Assembly (NCBI RefSeq): GCF_022808715.1
Contig: NZ_JAKZKX010000007.1
Location: 1 to 44,432 of the forward strand
Direction: 5' to 3'
Origin: Fundidesulfovibrio agrisoli
GTDB taxonomy: Bacteria; Desulfobacterota; Desulfovibrionia; Desulfovibrionales; Desulfovibrionaceae
DNA: 44,432 nt
Position numbers and translations under genes: made by a program. Below, one piece after another: positions 7,426-15,876 of this stretch. Below the pieces are notes generated by a model. It was given only the letters and a program-made list of their open reading frames with translations. It ran no database searches and had not been told where the DNA came from. Numbering within the stretch: position 1 is the stretch's first letter; every line of letters begins with the position of its first letter.

Positions 7426-8364
7426 TTACTCCCCGGCCTTGCCGTAGTTGGCCTCATAGCGGGCCCAGAACTCCTCGGGGGTGAAACTGTGCTCCTGGGT
7501 GCCGTGCCGCTCCACGCAGTAGGCGGCGGCCACGGCGCCCATGCGGGCGGCCACGGCCAGGCTCTTGCCGCGCGCCAGGCCGCAGAGCAGGCCCGCCCGG
7601 AAGGAGTCGCCCGCGCCGGTGGGATCCTTCACGGCGGAGACGGCGGCCGCGGGCACGGTGGACTCCACGCCCTTCTCGTTGATGGCCACGCCGTTCTCGG
7701 CCAGGGTGGTGATGAGGGTGTCCACCCGGTGCAGGATGGCCCCCTTGCTCAAGCCGGTGGCGTTCATGATCATCTGCAGCTCGTAGTCGTTGGTGATGAG
7801 GAAGCTCGCGCCGGTGAGCATCTCGGCCAGGTCCTCGCCGGAGAAGGCGGGGATGTTCTGGCCTGGGTCGAAGAAGAAGGGGATGCCCAGCTCCTTGTAG
7901 CGGGCGCAGTAGTGCTTCATGTCCGCCAGGCAGCCGGGGGCCACGATGCCCATGGTCTTGGCCGGGTCGAAGCCCTCAACGCTGAAGCCGGACTGCACCT
8001 TCATGGCCCCAGGGTTGAAGCCGGTGATCTGGTTGTCCGACTGGTCGGTGGTGATGTAGGCGCCCGGTGTGAACTCCTCGGGCACGCGGCGGATGCCCTC
8101 CATGCTCAGGCCGAGCTGGGCCAGCCAGGCGGCGTAGGGCTCGAAGTCCTTGCCGGCGGAGGCGATGATGGTGGGTTTCTCGCCCAGCAGGCTCATGGTG
8201 TAGGCGATGTTGCCCGCGGTGCCGCCGAACTTCTCGGTGAGCCCGTCCACCAAGAAGCAGACATTGAGGATATGGATCTTCTCGGGAAGGATATGATCGG
8301 CGAACTTGCCGGGAAAGGTCATGATCCGGTCGTAGGCCACCGACCCGGAGACGAGGATGCGCAT
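7426..8364 (-). CDS. PfkB-family carbohydrate/nucleoside kinase
   Basis: A 312-residue ribokinase-superfamily kinase that transfers phosphate from ATP to a sugar or nucleoside hydroxyl. Family signature 1 is KFGGTAGNIAYTMSLLG (about residues 45-61). Signature 2 is DPTGAGDSFRAGLLCG (about 249-264), carrying the catalytic aspartate and anion hole. It resembles deltaproteobacterial proteins annotated as adenosine kinase, but specificity cannot be fixed from sequence. The ATG has AAGGAG upstream and starts 9 bp after cutA. It is the last gene of a cytochrome-cutA-kinase operon. Confidence 0.85.
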   Translation of the reverse strand: MRILVSGSVAYDRIMTFPGKFADHILPEKIHILNVCFLVDGLTEKFGGTAGNIAYTMSLLGEKPTIIASAGKDFEPYAAWLAQLGLSMEGIRRVPEEFTPGAYITTDQSDNQITGFNPGAMKVQSGFSVEGFDPAKTMGIVAPGCLADMKHYCARYKELGIPFFFDPGQNIPAFSGEDLAEMLTGASFLITNDYELQMIMNATGLSKGAILHRVDTLITTLAENGVAINEKGVESTVPAAAVSAVKDPTGAGDSFRAGLLCGLARGKSLAVAARMGAVAAAYCVERHGTQEHSFTPEEFWARYEANYGKAGE

Positions 8365-8373
8365 CGAGGCTCC

Positions 8374-8697
8374 TTAGCTGTTGGGACGGGTTTCGGCGGC
8401 CACCCAGTCCAGGAAGTCGGGGTTGCCGTCCGCCACCGGCAGCACCACCACGCAAGGCACTTCGTAGGTATGGAGTTGGCGTACACGGGCCACCACGGCT
8501 TCGGCAAGCTCGGAACGCGTCTTGGCCACGAAACAGGCCTCGCGCTCGTCCTGGACGGCCCCGTCCCACCAGTACAGGGAGCGCAGGCCGTCCAGGATGT
8601 TGACGCAGGCCACGAGCCGCTCCTCCACCAGGGTCCGTCCGATGCGCAGGGCCTCCTCGGGGCTGGGGGCTGTCACGTAGACGAAGCTGACGGCCAC
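8374..8697 (-). CDS. cutA: Divalent-cation tolerance protein CutA
   Basis: A 107-residue CutA1 homologue, a trimeric ferredoxin-like protein linked to copper and divalent-metal tolerance and structurally akin to PII. Family motifs are FVYVTAPSPEEA, LVEERLVACVNIL, SLYWWDGAV and the C-terminal YEVPCVVVLP plus FLDWV. The predicted start is GTG at 8697, 1 nt beyond the upstream cytochrome stop, because the family normally begins a few residues before the first beta strand and no ATG fits. It is translated in the cytochrome-cutA-kinase operon. Confidence 0.9.
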   Translation of the reverse strand: MAVSFVYVTAPSPEEALRIGRTLVEERLVACVNILDGLRSLYWWDGAVQDEREACFVAKTRSELAEAVVARVRQLHTYEVPCVVVLPVADGNPDFLDWVAAETRPNS

Positions 8698-8698
8698 G

Positions 8699-8986
8699 CT
8701 ATTCGCACACGGGCTTGCTGCCGGGCTTAAGCCCCGCGAGGTAAGCGACCACGGCGGGCTTGTCCTTCTCGCTGACCTGCGCGCCCTTGCCCATCATCCT
8801 GGTGACGGTGGCGTCCCAGGCGGCCTGGTCCTTCTTGCCAAGGGCCGTGCAGACGCGCTGGGCGTTGTGGCACTTGGTGCAGGCGGCCATCACGGTCTTG
8901 GAGGCGTCCTGGGCCAGGGCGGCCCCGGCGAGGAAGGCGGTCATGGCGGCGGCGCACAGGCAAGAGGCAATCAACGGACGTTTCAT
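8699..8986 (-). CDS. Small periplasmic c-type cytochrome
   Basis: A 95-residue exported monohaem cytochrome. A signal peptide (MKRPLIASCLCAAAMTAFLA onward, cut near ALAQ-D) directs it to the periplasm, where haem attaches at CTKCH (Cys36, Cys39, His40). Methionines in RMMGKG are candidate distal ligands. The rest fits a short cytochrome c fold ending VVAYLAGLKPG. The ATG at 8986 is preceded by AAGGAGA. An upstream in-frame extension exists but lacks a signal-like start. It is the first gene of the operon with cutA and the PfkB-family kinase; its redox partner is unknown. Confidence 0.85.
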   Translation of the reverse strand: MKRPLIASCLCAAAMTAFLAGAALAQDASKTVMAACTKCHNAQRVCTALGKKDQAAWDATVTRMMGKGAQVSEKDKPAVVAYLAGLKPGSKPVCE

Positions 8987-9099
8987 TTGAGGGTCTCCTT
9001 GCGAAGGTTTTCTACAGACTTCCCCGATACACCAGGCCCACTGAAAAGCAAACCATGTAAGGCTTGCGCGCACAGGCCAGGCGCGGCTACCATGCGCCC

Positions 9100-9762
9100 A
9101 TGGACCGCGAAACCCTGCTGCTAGCGTATTACAAGGCCATGCTGGACGCCCGTGGCCACAGGGGCTGGTGGCCCGCCGAGACGCCCTTCGAGGTCTGCGT
9201 GGGCGCGGTGCTGACCCAGAACACCGCCTGGACCGGCGTGCGCAAGGCCATCGACGCACTCAAGGAGCACGGCTGCCTCGACCCCGAAGCCCTGGACGCC
9301 CTGCCCCTGGAGCGCCTGGCCGAGCTGATCCGCCCGGCGGGCTACTTCCGGCTCAAGGCCCAGCGCCTGAAGAACCTGCTGGCCTACCTGCGCGAGAGCT
9401 GCGGCTTCGACCTTGCGGCCCTGGCCGCGCGCGACATGCCCCAGGTGCGCGAGGAGCTGCTCGGCGTGCGCGGGGTGGGCCCCGAGACGGCGGACTCCAT
9501 CCTCTGCTACGCCCTGGGCATGCCCAGCTTCGTGGCCGACGCCTACACCCGGCGCATCCTCTCGCGACATGGGCTCTTGCCCGAGGACGCCGGGTACGAC
9601 GACATGCGCGACTTCTTCATGGACGTGCTGGAGCCCGAGACCGCCCTGTACAACGACTTTCACGCGCAACTGGTGGGCGTGGGGCACCACTTCTGCAAGA
9701 CGCGCGCGCCCCTGTGCGGCGAGTGCCCCCTGGGGCCGTTCCTGGACAACCCGCCCGGATGA
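9100..9762 (+). CDS. HhH-GPD base-excision glycosylase (endonuclease III-like)
   Basis: A 220-residue helix-hairpin-helix DNA glycosylase. The HhH is LLGVRGVGPETADSILCYA (about 123-141), and the catalytic aspartate is in FVADAYTRRILSR (about 146-158). The helix after AVLTQNTAWTGV is typical of endonuclease III and MagIII. The C-terminal Fe-S loop reads CKTRAPLCGECPLGPFL: the first three cysteines are spaced CX6CX2C but the fourth position is leucine. It lies divergent from the cytochrome operon. The start is the ATG before DRETLL. It is probably a MagIII-like alkylpurine or endonuclease III-like enzyme. Confidence 0.85.
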   Translation: MDRETLLLAYYKAMLDARGHRGWWPAETPFEVCVGAVLTQNTAWTGVRKAIDALKEHGCLDPEALDALPLERLAELIRPAGYFRLKAQRLKNLLAYLRESCGFDLAALAARDMPQVREELLGVRGVGPETADSILCYALGMPSFVADAYTRRILSRHGLLPEDAGYDDMRDFFMDVLEPETALYNDFHAQLVGVGHHFCKTRAPLCGECPLGPFLDNPPG

Positions 9763-9949
9763 TTACGGAGGCTAACCGCCCGGAACACATGGCACGAGCG
9801 GGGTTTCCCCGAACGATTGGCATTGCGTTTTGGGGTGAAACCTATTAACCCCACCCGATGAATCCCAGCCGGTCGAACCGCCGGAGGGCCAGTGCGGCCC
9901 CGGCGCCGCCCGGCGGGCATACGGCCTTTTTTCCGCTGGAGGCTATTCT

Positions 9950-11239
9950 ATGTCCCGCATCACCAAGGCCGGGCTCGCCCTTCTCGTGGTGGCCCTGCTT
10001 CTCACCGCCGGTCTGGCCCTCGCTCAACAGGAGGACCGGTTCGGCCCCCTGAAACGCTTCAGCCAGGTGCTCGACCTGGTGGAAACCAACTACGTCAAGA
10101 ACGTCACCCGCCAGGAGCTCATCGACGGCGCCATCGTCGGCATGCTCCAGCAGCTCGACCCGCACTCCAGCTTCCTCACCAAGGAGGACTTCAAGGAGAT
10201 GCAGGTCAGCACCTCGGGCGAATTCTCGGGCATCGGCATCGAGATCAGCGTGGAGAACGGCCGCATCACGGTCATCTCCCCCATCGACGACACCCCGGCC
10301 GACAAGGCGGGCCTCAAGGCGGGCGACATCCTCGTGGAGATCGAAGGCCAGTCCACGCAGGACATGTCCCTCATGGACGCTGTGCAGCGCATCCGCGGCC
10401 CCAAGGGCAAGCCCGTGAACCTCACCATCGTGCACAAGGGCAGCAACAAGCCCGAGAAGTACCGCATCGTGCGCGACGCCATCCCCATCATCTCGGTCAA
10501 GGGCACCGAGGTGGACCCCGGCTACCTGCTGGTGCGCATCACCCGCTTCAACGAGAACACCACCAGCGAGCTGCGCGACGTGGTGGGCAACTACACCAAG
10601 TCCGGCAAGGAGCTGAAGGGTATCATCCTGGATATGCGTAACAACCCCGGCGGTCTGCTTGACCAGGCGGTGAGCGTCTCCAACTTCTTCATCTCCAAGG
10701 GCCGCATCGTGACCATCAAGGGCAAGCGCGACGAGCAGCGCAAGGACTTCGACGCCAAGAAGGCCGCCGGAGTCGAGGCCAACATCCCCCTGACGGTGCT
10801 CATCAACGCCGGTTCGGCCTCGGCCTCCGAGATCGTGGCCGGCGCCCTGCAGGACAACAAGCGCGCCCTGCTGGTGGGCGACAAGACCTTCGGCAAGGGC
10901 TCGGTGCAGACCGTGATCCCCTTGAACGACGGTTCCGGCATCAAGCTGACCACCGCCCTGTACTACACCCCCAGCGGCCGCTCCATCCAGGCCGAGGGCA
11001 TCGAGCCCGACTTCAAGGTGCCCCTGCAGGACGGCGACAAGGAAAAGGATCTCTTCGCGCAGGGCCATCAGGTGCGCGAGCGCGACCTCTCCCGCCACTT
11101 GGACAACCTGGGCCGCAAGAAGCAGTCCGACGGCTCCGACCCCAAGGTCAAGATCAAGGAGCTCCTGGACAAGGACAACCAGCTCAAGCTGGCCCTGGAG
11201 CTCATCAAGTACGCCCCGGTGACCTCGGCGGCCCAATAG
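9950..11239 (+). CDS. Carboxy-terminal processing protease, S41 family
   Basis: A 429-residue periplasmic serine protease of the CtpA/Prc family. It has a signal peptide (cut near ALAQ), a helical lead with the LDPHSSFLTKEDF motif, a PDZ domain (about 75-160, with FSGIGIEIS and ADKAGLKAGDILVEI) and a peptidase core. The catalytic serine lies in NAGSASASEIVAGAL (about 286-300) and the lysine in FGKGSVQT. Such proteases trim or degrade periplasmic proteins and lipoproteins, often cell-wall hydrolases. A GGAGG ribosome binding site precedes the ATG. The deacetylase gene follows after 7 bp, consistent with a cell-envelope role. Confidence 0.93.
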   Translation: MSRITKAGLALLVVALLLTAGLALAQQEDRFGPLKRFSQVLDLVETNYVKNVTRQELIDGAIVGMLQQLDPHSSFLTKEDFKEMQVSTSGEFSGIGIEISVENGRITVISPIDDTPADKAGLKAGDILVEIEGQSTQDMSLMDAVQRIRGPKGKPVNLTIVHKGSNKPEKYRIVRDAIPIISVKGTEVDPGYLLVRITRFNENTTSELRDVVGNYTKSGKELKGIILDMRNNPGGLLDQAVSVSNFFISKGRIVTIKGKRDEQRKDFDAKKAAGVEANIPLTVLINAGSASASEIVAGALQDNKRALLVGDKTFGKGSVQTVIPLNDGSGIKLTTALYYTPSGRSIQAEGIEPDFKVPLQDGDKEKDLFAQGHQVRERDLSRHLDNLGRKKQSDGSDPKVKIKELLDKDNQLKLALELIKYAPVTSAAQ

Positions 11240-11246
11240 GTAGAAC

Positions 11247-12284
11247 ATGCCCCCCAAACGCCCCGGTTCAAAACCCCGGCGGCGCTCCACGAAATCAAAG
11301 CGCGGCCAGGGCAAAGCTCCGGCCGCGCTCGTGTTTCTCGCGGGCGCGGCCGTGGCCCTGCTGGTGATGTTCTTCGGCTACGCCTTCTTCTACCTGCCCG
11401 CCCAGAAGACGCCCCCCGCCAAGCCCCAGACCGCCCAAGTGCAGGCCCCGGCCCAGGCCCCTGGCAAGCCCGCGCAGGAGGCCGCCCAGGCTCCCGCCGC
11501 CTCCCAGAACCAGGGCCAGGCCCCGGCCCAGGCACCGGCCCAGCCCGCCGCCGCGACGCAGGCCGAAGGCCAGGCCAAGGGACAGCCCGAGCCCCAGCCC
11601 GCGCAGCTCCCCACGCCCTCGGGCCCGCTCCTGACCATCGTCATCGACGACATGGGCGGCTCCAAGGAGCAGGCCCAGGAGCTCCTGGACCTTGGCTTCC
11701 CGGTGACCTTCTCCATCATGCCCAACCTGCCCCACACCCGCGACGTGGACGAGATGGCCGCCAAGGCCAAGCAGGAGGTCATCCTGCACCAGCCCATGGA
11801 GGCCAGGGCCCAGAACGCCGCACCCGCGGGCACCCTGCGCCCGGGCATGAGCCCGCGCGAGGTGGCGGGCATCCTCTCCGCCCACCTGGCCCAGGTGCCC
11901 CACGCAGCCGGCGTGAGCAACCACCAGGGCTCCCACGCCACGGAGGACCAGGCCCTCATGGACGCCGTGATGGCCGAGCTCAAGCTGCGCCCGGCCCTGT
12001 TCTTCCTGGATTCGCGCACCTCGGACAAAAGCGTGGCCGCCAAGGAGGCCGCCCGGGCCGGTGTGCCCGTGCTCTCCCGCGCGGTGTTCATCGACGCGGA
12101 GCGCGGGCAGCAGGCCGCCATGCTGGCCCTCAAGCAGGCCGAGCGGGAGGCCAAGGCCAAGGGCAGGGCCGTGGCCATCGGCCACCCCCACCCGGAGACC
12201 ATCGCCGCCCTGGCCGGTTGGGCCATGCGCCGCGACAAGGGCGTGACCGTCGTGACCCTGGGCGCGCAGCTCAAGGGCGGTTGA
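11247..12284 (+). CDS. Divergent polysaccharide deacetylase family protein
   Basis: A 345-residue membrane-anchored protein. A basic N terminus precedes one transmembrane helix (about 27-48). A long Ala/Pro/Gln-rich spacer (about 50-125) follows, then a C-terminal domain starting LLTIVIDDMGGSKEQA, the mark of the divergent polysaccharide deacetylase (YibQ/DUF610) family. Catalytic-site motifs seen are IDDMG, ILHQPMEA, GVSNHQGSHAT and FFLDSRTS. It is proposed to act on envelope glycans in the periplasm. It follows the S41 protease by 7 bp, a pairing common in this lineage. Confidence 0.88.
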   Translation: MPPKRPGSKPRRRSTKSKRGQGKAPAALVFLAGAAVALLVMFFGYAFFYLPAQKTPPAKPQTAQVQAPAQAPGKPAQEAAQAPAASQNQGQAPAQAPAQPAAATQAEGQAKGQPEPQPAQLPTPSGPLLTIVIDDMGGSKEQAQELLDLGFPVTFSIMPNLPHTRDVDEMAAKAKQEVILHQPMEARAQNAAPAGTLRPGMSPREVAGILSAHLAQVPHAAGVSNHQGSHATEDQALMDAVMAELKLRPALFFLDSRTSDKSVAAKEAARAGVPVLSRAVFIDAERGQQAAMLALKQAEREAKAKGRAVAIGHPHPETIAALAGWAMRRDKGVTVVTLGAQLKGG

Positions 12285-12322
12285 TTTCCGGGCCTGGGCC
12301 GTCACCATTTCGCCGCCCGGTT

Positions 12323-12351
12323 TTGACTTTTTCGCAATTTGCGGCCATACC
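12323..12351 (+). promoter_or_regulatory. Sigma-70-like promoter of the ABC importer
   Basis: TTGACT (12323-12328), a 17-bp spacer and CATACC (12346-12351). The predicted start is near 12358, giving a leader of about 105 nt before the binding-protein gene. Confidence 0.5.
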
Positions 12352-12359
12352 CTCCCGGT

Positions 12360-12397
12360 CGGGGATGCCTCCTGGCAGAGGCGCGAAACCATCCCCG
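12360..12397 (+). promoter_or_regulatory. Structured leader of the ABC importer
   Basis: CGGGGATG (12360-12367) pairs with CATCCCCG (12390-12397), enclosing GCCTC/GAGGC (12367-12371 with 12378-12382). A second potential stem, GGCGCC/GGCGCC, follows at about 12416-12436. The fold sits right at the predicted 5' end of the mRNA. It could be a regulatory leader or a stabilising hairpin; it matches no riboswitch class I recognise. Confidence 0.35.
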
Positions 12398-12463
12398 CAA
12401 GGGTCACGAATCCACGGCGCCCGCCGCACAGGCGCCGCCGCAACCACCCCTCAAGGAGCAGGC

Positions 12464-13411
12464 ATGAAACGCTTCCTCGTCCTCTCTCTGGCCGCCGCGA
12501 TGCTGTTCGCGGCAAGCGCCGCCCTGGCCCAGACCAAGGTGATCTCCATCACCCAGATCGTCGAGCACCCCGCCCTGGACAACGCGCGCAAGGGCTTCAT
12601 GGACGGCCTGAAAGAGGCGGGCGTGGACGCCAAGTTCAACGTGCACATCGCCCAGGGCAACTCCGCCACCAACGTGCAGATCGCCGGGCAGATGCTCGAC
12701 GAGAAGCCCAACCTGGTGCTGGCCATCGCCACCCCGGGCGCGCAGGTCTGCGCCCAGAAGATCAAGGACATCCCCGTGCTGTTCACCGCCGTGTCCGACC
12801 CCGTGGGCGCGGGCCTGGTCAAGACCATGCAGGCTCCCGGCGGCAACCTCACCGGCATGACCGACATGCCCCCCGTGGACAAGCAGATCGAGCTCATCAA
12901 GACCATCCTGCCCAAGACCGCCACCATCGGCATCGTCTACAACGCTGGCGAAGCCAACTCCGTGAGCCAGGTCAACGCCGTGAAGGCCGCCGCCGCGCCC
13001 CTGAACGTCAAGATCGTGGAGGCCACCGTGGCCAACTCCGGCGGCGTGTACCAGGCCGCCAAGAGCCTGGTGGGCAAGTGCGACGCCGTGTACATCCCGC
13101 TGGACAACACCGTGGTCTCGGCCTTCGAGTCCCTGGTGAAGGTCTGCGACGAGAACAAGCTGCCCCTGTTCAGCTCCGACAACGAGTCCGTGGGCAAGGG
13201 CGCCATCGCGGCCCTGGCCGTGGACTACTACGCCATGGGCAAGCAGACCGCCGCCATGGGCAAGAAGATCCTGGACGGCGCCAAGCCCGCCGACCTGCCC
13301 GTGGAGAGCCTGAAGAACCTGGACATCCACCTGAACCTGAAGGCCGCCAAGGCCCAGGGCGTGACCATCCCCGAAGCGGTGGTGGCCAAGGCCGTGAAGA
13401 AGTTCGAGTAG
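12464..13411 (+). CDS. ABC transporter substrate-binding protein (TrpX-like)
   Basis: A 315-residue periplasmic binding protein of the ABC_sub_bind family, often labelled TrpX. The signal peptide ends near ALAQ-TKV. Family motifs include ISITQIVEHPALDNARKGF, AIATPGAQ, LFTAVSDPVGAGL, GIVYNAGEANSV and the DAVYIPLDNTV segment. Relatives bind tryptophan, tyrosine or other small organic ligands; the ligand here is unknown. AAGGAG precedes the ATG. A palindromic element and a terminator (13413-13589) separate it from the permease, so the binding protein can be made in excess over the membrane parts. Confidence 0.9.
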   Translation: MKRFLVLSLAAAMLFAASAALAQTKVISITQIVEHPALDNARKGFMDGLKEAGVDAKFNVHIAQGNSATNVQIAGQMLDEKPNLVLAIATPGAQVCAQKIKDIPVLFTAVSDPVGAGLVKTMQAPGGNLTGMTDMPPVDKQIELIKTILPKTATIGIVYNAGEANSVSQVNAVKAAAAPLNVKIVEATVANSGGVYQAAKSLVGKCDAVYIPLDNTVVSAFESLVKVCDENKLPLFSSDNESVGKGAIAALAVDYYAMGKQTAAMGKKILDGAKPADLPVESLKNLDIHLNLKAAKAQGVTIPEAVVAKAVKKFE

Positions 13412-13412
13412 C

Positions 13413-13531
13413 AGCCTGCCCAAAAATCCCGCTGGCTGCGTTGCTGCAAAAAAGTCAAACCCTCACGTATGCCAAATACGCATCGGCCTTGACTTTTTCT
13501 CGCGCCTTGCCTGCGAGTTTTTGAACAGGCA
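13413..13531 (+). repeat. About 120-bp palindromic element, copy 2
   Basis: Starts AGCCTGCCCAAAAA and ends TTTTTGAACAGGC. It is the reverse complement, in window terms, of copy 1 at 7304-7424, and shares the inner AAAAAGTCAA/TTGACTTTTT repeat. It begins 1 nt after the TAG of the binding-protein gene and has the same orientation to that gene as copy 1 has to the PfkB-family gene. Confidence 0.8.
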
Positions 13532-13558
13532 GCGAAAGCAAGTATGTCATCAATCCGC

Positions 13559-13589
13559 GGGACGGGGGCGACCCCGTCCCTTTCTTTTT
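13559..13589 (+). terminator. Intrinsic terminator between binding protein and permease
   Basis: GGGACGGGG (13559-13567), loop GCGA and CCCCGTCCC (13572-13580) are followed by TTTCTTTTT. It lies inside the ABC operon, consistent with attenuation of the permease and ATPase genes relative to the binding protein. Confidence 0.8.
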
Positions 13590-13689
13590 GCGCCCGCCGC
13601 CCTGCCCCCCACCTTTGACAAAACGGCTTTTTCCGGGCACAGGCAGTGGGTTTTCGCGCTCATCGCGACCACACCGGGGTAATGCACGC

Positions 13690-14574
13690 ATGTCATTTTA
13701 CGCTTTCATCGGCGCGCTCGAACAGGGCCTCGTCTACGGGCTGATGGTGCTCGGGGTGTACCTCACCTTCCGCATCCTCGACTTTCCCGACCTCACCGTG
13801 GACGGCTCCCTGCCGCTTGGAGCGGCCGTCTCCTCCGTGTGCATCGGCGCCGGCATGGACCCCTACCTCTCGTTGGTGCCCGCCACCCTGGCCGGGTTCT
13901 GCGCCGGGGCCGTCACCGGGCTTCTGAACACGCGGCTCAAGATCCTGCACCTGCTGGCCTCCATCCTGACCATGATCGCGCTGTACTCCATCAACATCCG
14001 CATCATGGGCCGCCCCAACTTCACCCTGCTGGGCAAGTCCACGGTGCTCGACTCCCTGACGGCCTTCGGCCTGCCCTCCTCCATGGCCGGGACCTGCCTG
14101 TTCGCGGCCTTCACGGTCAGCGCAGCGCTGGCGCTCATCTGGTTCACCCGCACGGAGCTGGGCCAGGCCATGCTGGCCACCGGCGACAACCCGCGCATGA
14201 TAACCGCCCTGGGCGTGAACACCGGCAACATGATCGTGCTGGGCGTGGGCCTCTCCAACGCATTGGTGGCCCTGTGCGGGGCGCTCGTGGCCCAGAACCA
14301 GGGCGCGGCGGACGTGAACATGGGCGTGGGCACCATCGTGGCCGGGCTGGCCTCGGTCATCATCGGCGAGACCCTCCTCGGGCAGGGGCGCATCTCCAGG
14401 ATGATCATCGCGGCGGTGCTCGGCTCCGTGGCCTACAGGCTGGCCATCGCCCTGGCGCTTGGGGTCAAGCTGGGCGAGTTCTCCTTCTCCCCCAGCGACC
14501 TGAACCTGATCACCGCCTTCATCGTGGTGGCCGCGCTCACCGCGCCCAGGCTCAAAAGGAAGATGGCCCGCTGA
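13690..14574 (+). CDS. ABC transporter permease (TrpY-like)
   Basis: A 294-residue inner-membrane permease of the branched-chain-type BPD_transp_2 family that partners with TrpX-like binding proteins. Eight or more hydrophobic helices are visible, beginning with ALEQGLVYGLMVLGVYLTF. The conserved loop FRILDFPDLTVDGSLPLGAA is a family hallmark, as is TELGQAMLATGDNPRM, the probable contact with the ATPase. The start is the ATG at 13690 near GCACGC; the ribosome binding site is weak. Its stop overlaps the ATPase start by 1 nt (TGATG). Confidence 0.9.
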   Translation: MSFYAFIGALEQGLVYGLMVLGVYLTFRILDFPDLTVDGSLPLGAAVSSVCIGAGMDPYLSLVPATLAGFCAGAVTGLLNTRLKILHLLASILTMIALYSINIRIMGRPNFTLLGKSTVLDSLTAFGLPSSMAGTCLFAAFTVSAALALIWFTRTELGQAMLATGDNPRMITALGVNTGNMIVLGVGLSNALVALCGALVAQNQGAADVNMGVGTIVAGLASVIIGETLLGQGRISRMIIAAVLGSVAYRLAIALALGVKLGEFSFSPSDLNLITAFIVVAALTAPRLKRKMAR

Positions 14575-15368
14575 TGCTTACCCTCAAGAACATCACCAAG
14601 CGTTTCCACAAGGGCAGCGTCAACGAGGTGCTGGCCTTGAACGACGTCAACCTGGACATCCGCCAGGGCGACTTCATCGCGGTCATCGGCTCCAACGGCG
14701 CGGGCAAGTCCACCACGCTCAACTGCATCGCGGGCGGCTTCTTCCCGGACCAGGGCAGCATCACCCTCGACGGCGCGGACATCACCGCCTGGCCCGAATA
14801 CAAGCGCGCGCGCTTCATCGGCCGCGTCTTCCAGGATCCGCTCATGGGCTCCGCCGCCTCCCTGACCATCGAGGAGAACATGGCCCTGGCCGACCGCCGC
14901 GGCAAGCCGCGCGGGCTCTCGCTGGGCGTCAAAAGCAAGGACCGCGCCCGCTACAGGGAGCTGCTCTCACAGATCGGGCTGGGCCTCGAAGACCGCCTCA
15001 AGGACAAGGTGGGCCTGCTCTCCGGCGGGCAGCGCCAGTCCCTGACCATGATAATGGCCACCATGGTGCGCCCCGAAATCCTGCTGCTGGACGAGCACAC
15101 CGCCGCCCTGGACCCCAAGACCGCGGCCCAGGTGCTGGAGCTGACCCAGCGCATCGTCGATACCCACAAGCTGACCACCCTTATGGTCACCCACAACATG
15201 AACCACGCCCTACGCCAGGGCAACCGGCTGATCATGATGCACCAGGGCAGCGTCTTCCTGGACATCGAAGGTGAGCAGAAGGAGCGGTTCAGCGTGGAGG
15301 ACCTTCTGGAGCGCTTCTACACCCTCAAAGGAGAGGAATTCTCGTCGGACAAGATGTTGCTGGTGTAG
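14574..15368 (+). CDS. ABC transporter ATP-binding protein (TrpZ-like)
   Basis: A 264-residue ATPase that energises the importer with the two upstream genes. Walker A is GSNGAGKST (about 41-49), the signature loop LLSGGQRQS (about 143-151), Walker B EILLLDEHTAALD (about 162-174) and the switch histidine in MVTHNMNHAL. Walker B ends DEH rather than the usual DEP, a variation common in this subfamily. The ATG overlaps the permease stop (TGATG), implying translational coupling and equal stoichiometry. Confidence 0.93.
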   Translation: MLTLKNITKRFHKGSVNEVLALNDVNLDIRQGDFIAVIGSNGAGKSTTLNCIAGGFFPDQGSITLDGADITAWPEYKRARFIGRVFQDPLMGSAASLTIEENMALADRRGKPRGLSLGVKSKDRARYRELLSQIGLGLEDRLKDKVGLLSGGQRQSLTMIMATMVRPEILLLDEHTAALDPKTAAQVLELTQRIVDTHKLTTLMVTHNMNHALRQGNRLIMMHQGSVFLDIEGEQKERFSVEDLLERFYTLKGEEFSSDKMLLV

Positions 15369-15455
15369 CGCGTTTCAAGGACAGGAGTTCTCCCGCCCGG
15401 GCGGCTTTCGCCGTCCTGGCCTCCGGTTCAACCCCAACGTAAGGAAGGCATCTTC

Positions 15456-15872
15456 ATGGAACTCACGCTCTGCCTCATCAAGCCCGACGCTGTCCGCCGC
15501 GATCTCGTGGGCAGCATCCTCTACATGATCGAGAAGGCCGACCTCAAGATCGTAGCCATGAAGATGCTCAAGCTGGACCTGCCCCTGGCCCAGGGTTTCT
15601 ACCACGTGCACAAGGAGCGCCCCTTCTTCGGCGAGCTGACCGAGTACATGGCCTCCGGCCCAATCGTGGCCGTTGTTCTGGCCGGCAACAACGCCATCAA
15701 GCGCTACCGCGAGCTCATGGGCGCCACCGACCCCGCCCAGGCCGCCGACGGCACCATCCGCAAGGTGCACGCCATCTCCAAGGGCGAGAACTCCGTGCAC
15801 GGCTCCGACGCCCCCGAAACCGCCGCCTTCGAGATCGGCTACTTCTTCAACGCCACCGAGCTGGTGGGCTGA
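15456..15872 (+). CDS. ndk: Nucleoside diphosphate kinase
   Basis: A 138-residue NDP kinase that balances NTP pools by phosphate transfer through a phospho-histidine. The N terminus (LCLIKPDAV) and the active-site motif ENSVHGSD, with catalytic His115, are present. The loop before it reads [12 protein letters not shown] rather than the common GTIRGDFA form, a variant seen in other deltaproteobacteria. A leader of 87 bp lies between the ABC ATPase and this gene, with AAGGAAGG before the ATG. proC follows 4 bp after its stop, so the two are probably co-transcribed. Confidence 0.95.
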   Translation: MELTLCLIKPDAVRRDLVGSILYMIEKADLKIVAMKMLKLDLPLAQGFYHVHKERPFFGELTEYMASGPIVAVVLAGNNAIKRYRELMGATDPAQAADGTIRKVHAISKGENSVHGSDAPETAAFEIGYFFNATELVG

Positions 15873-15876
15873 CGCC

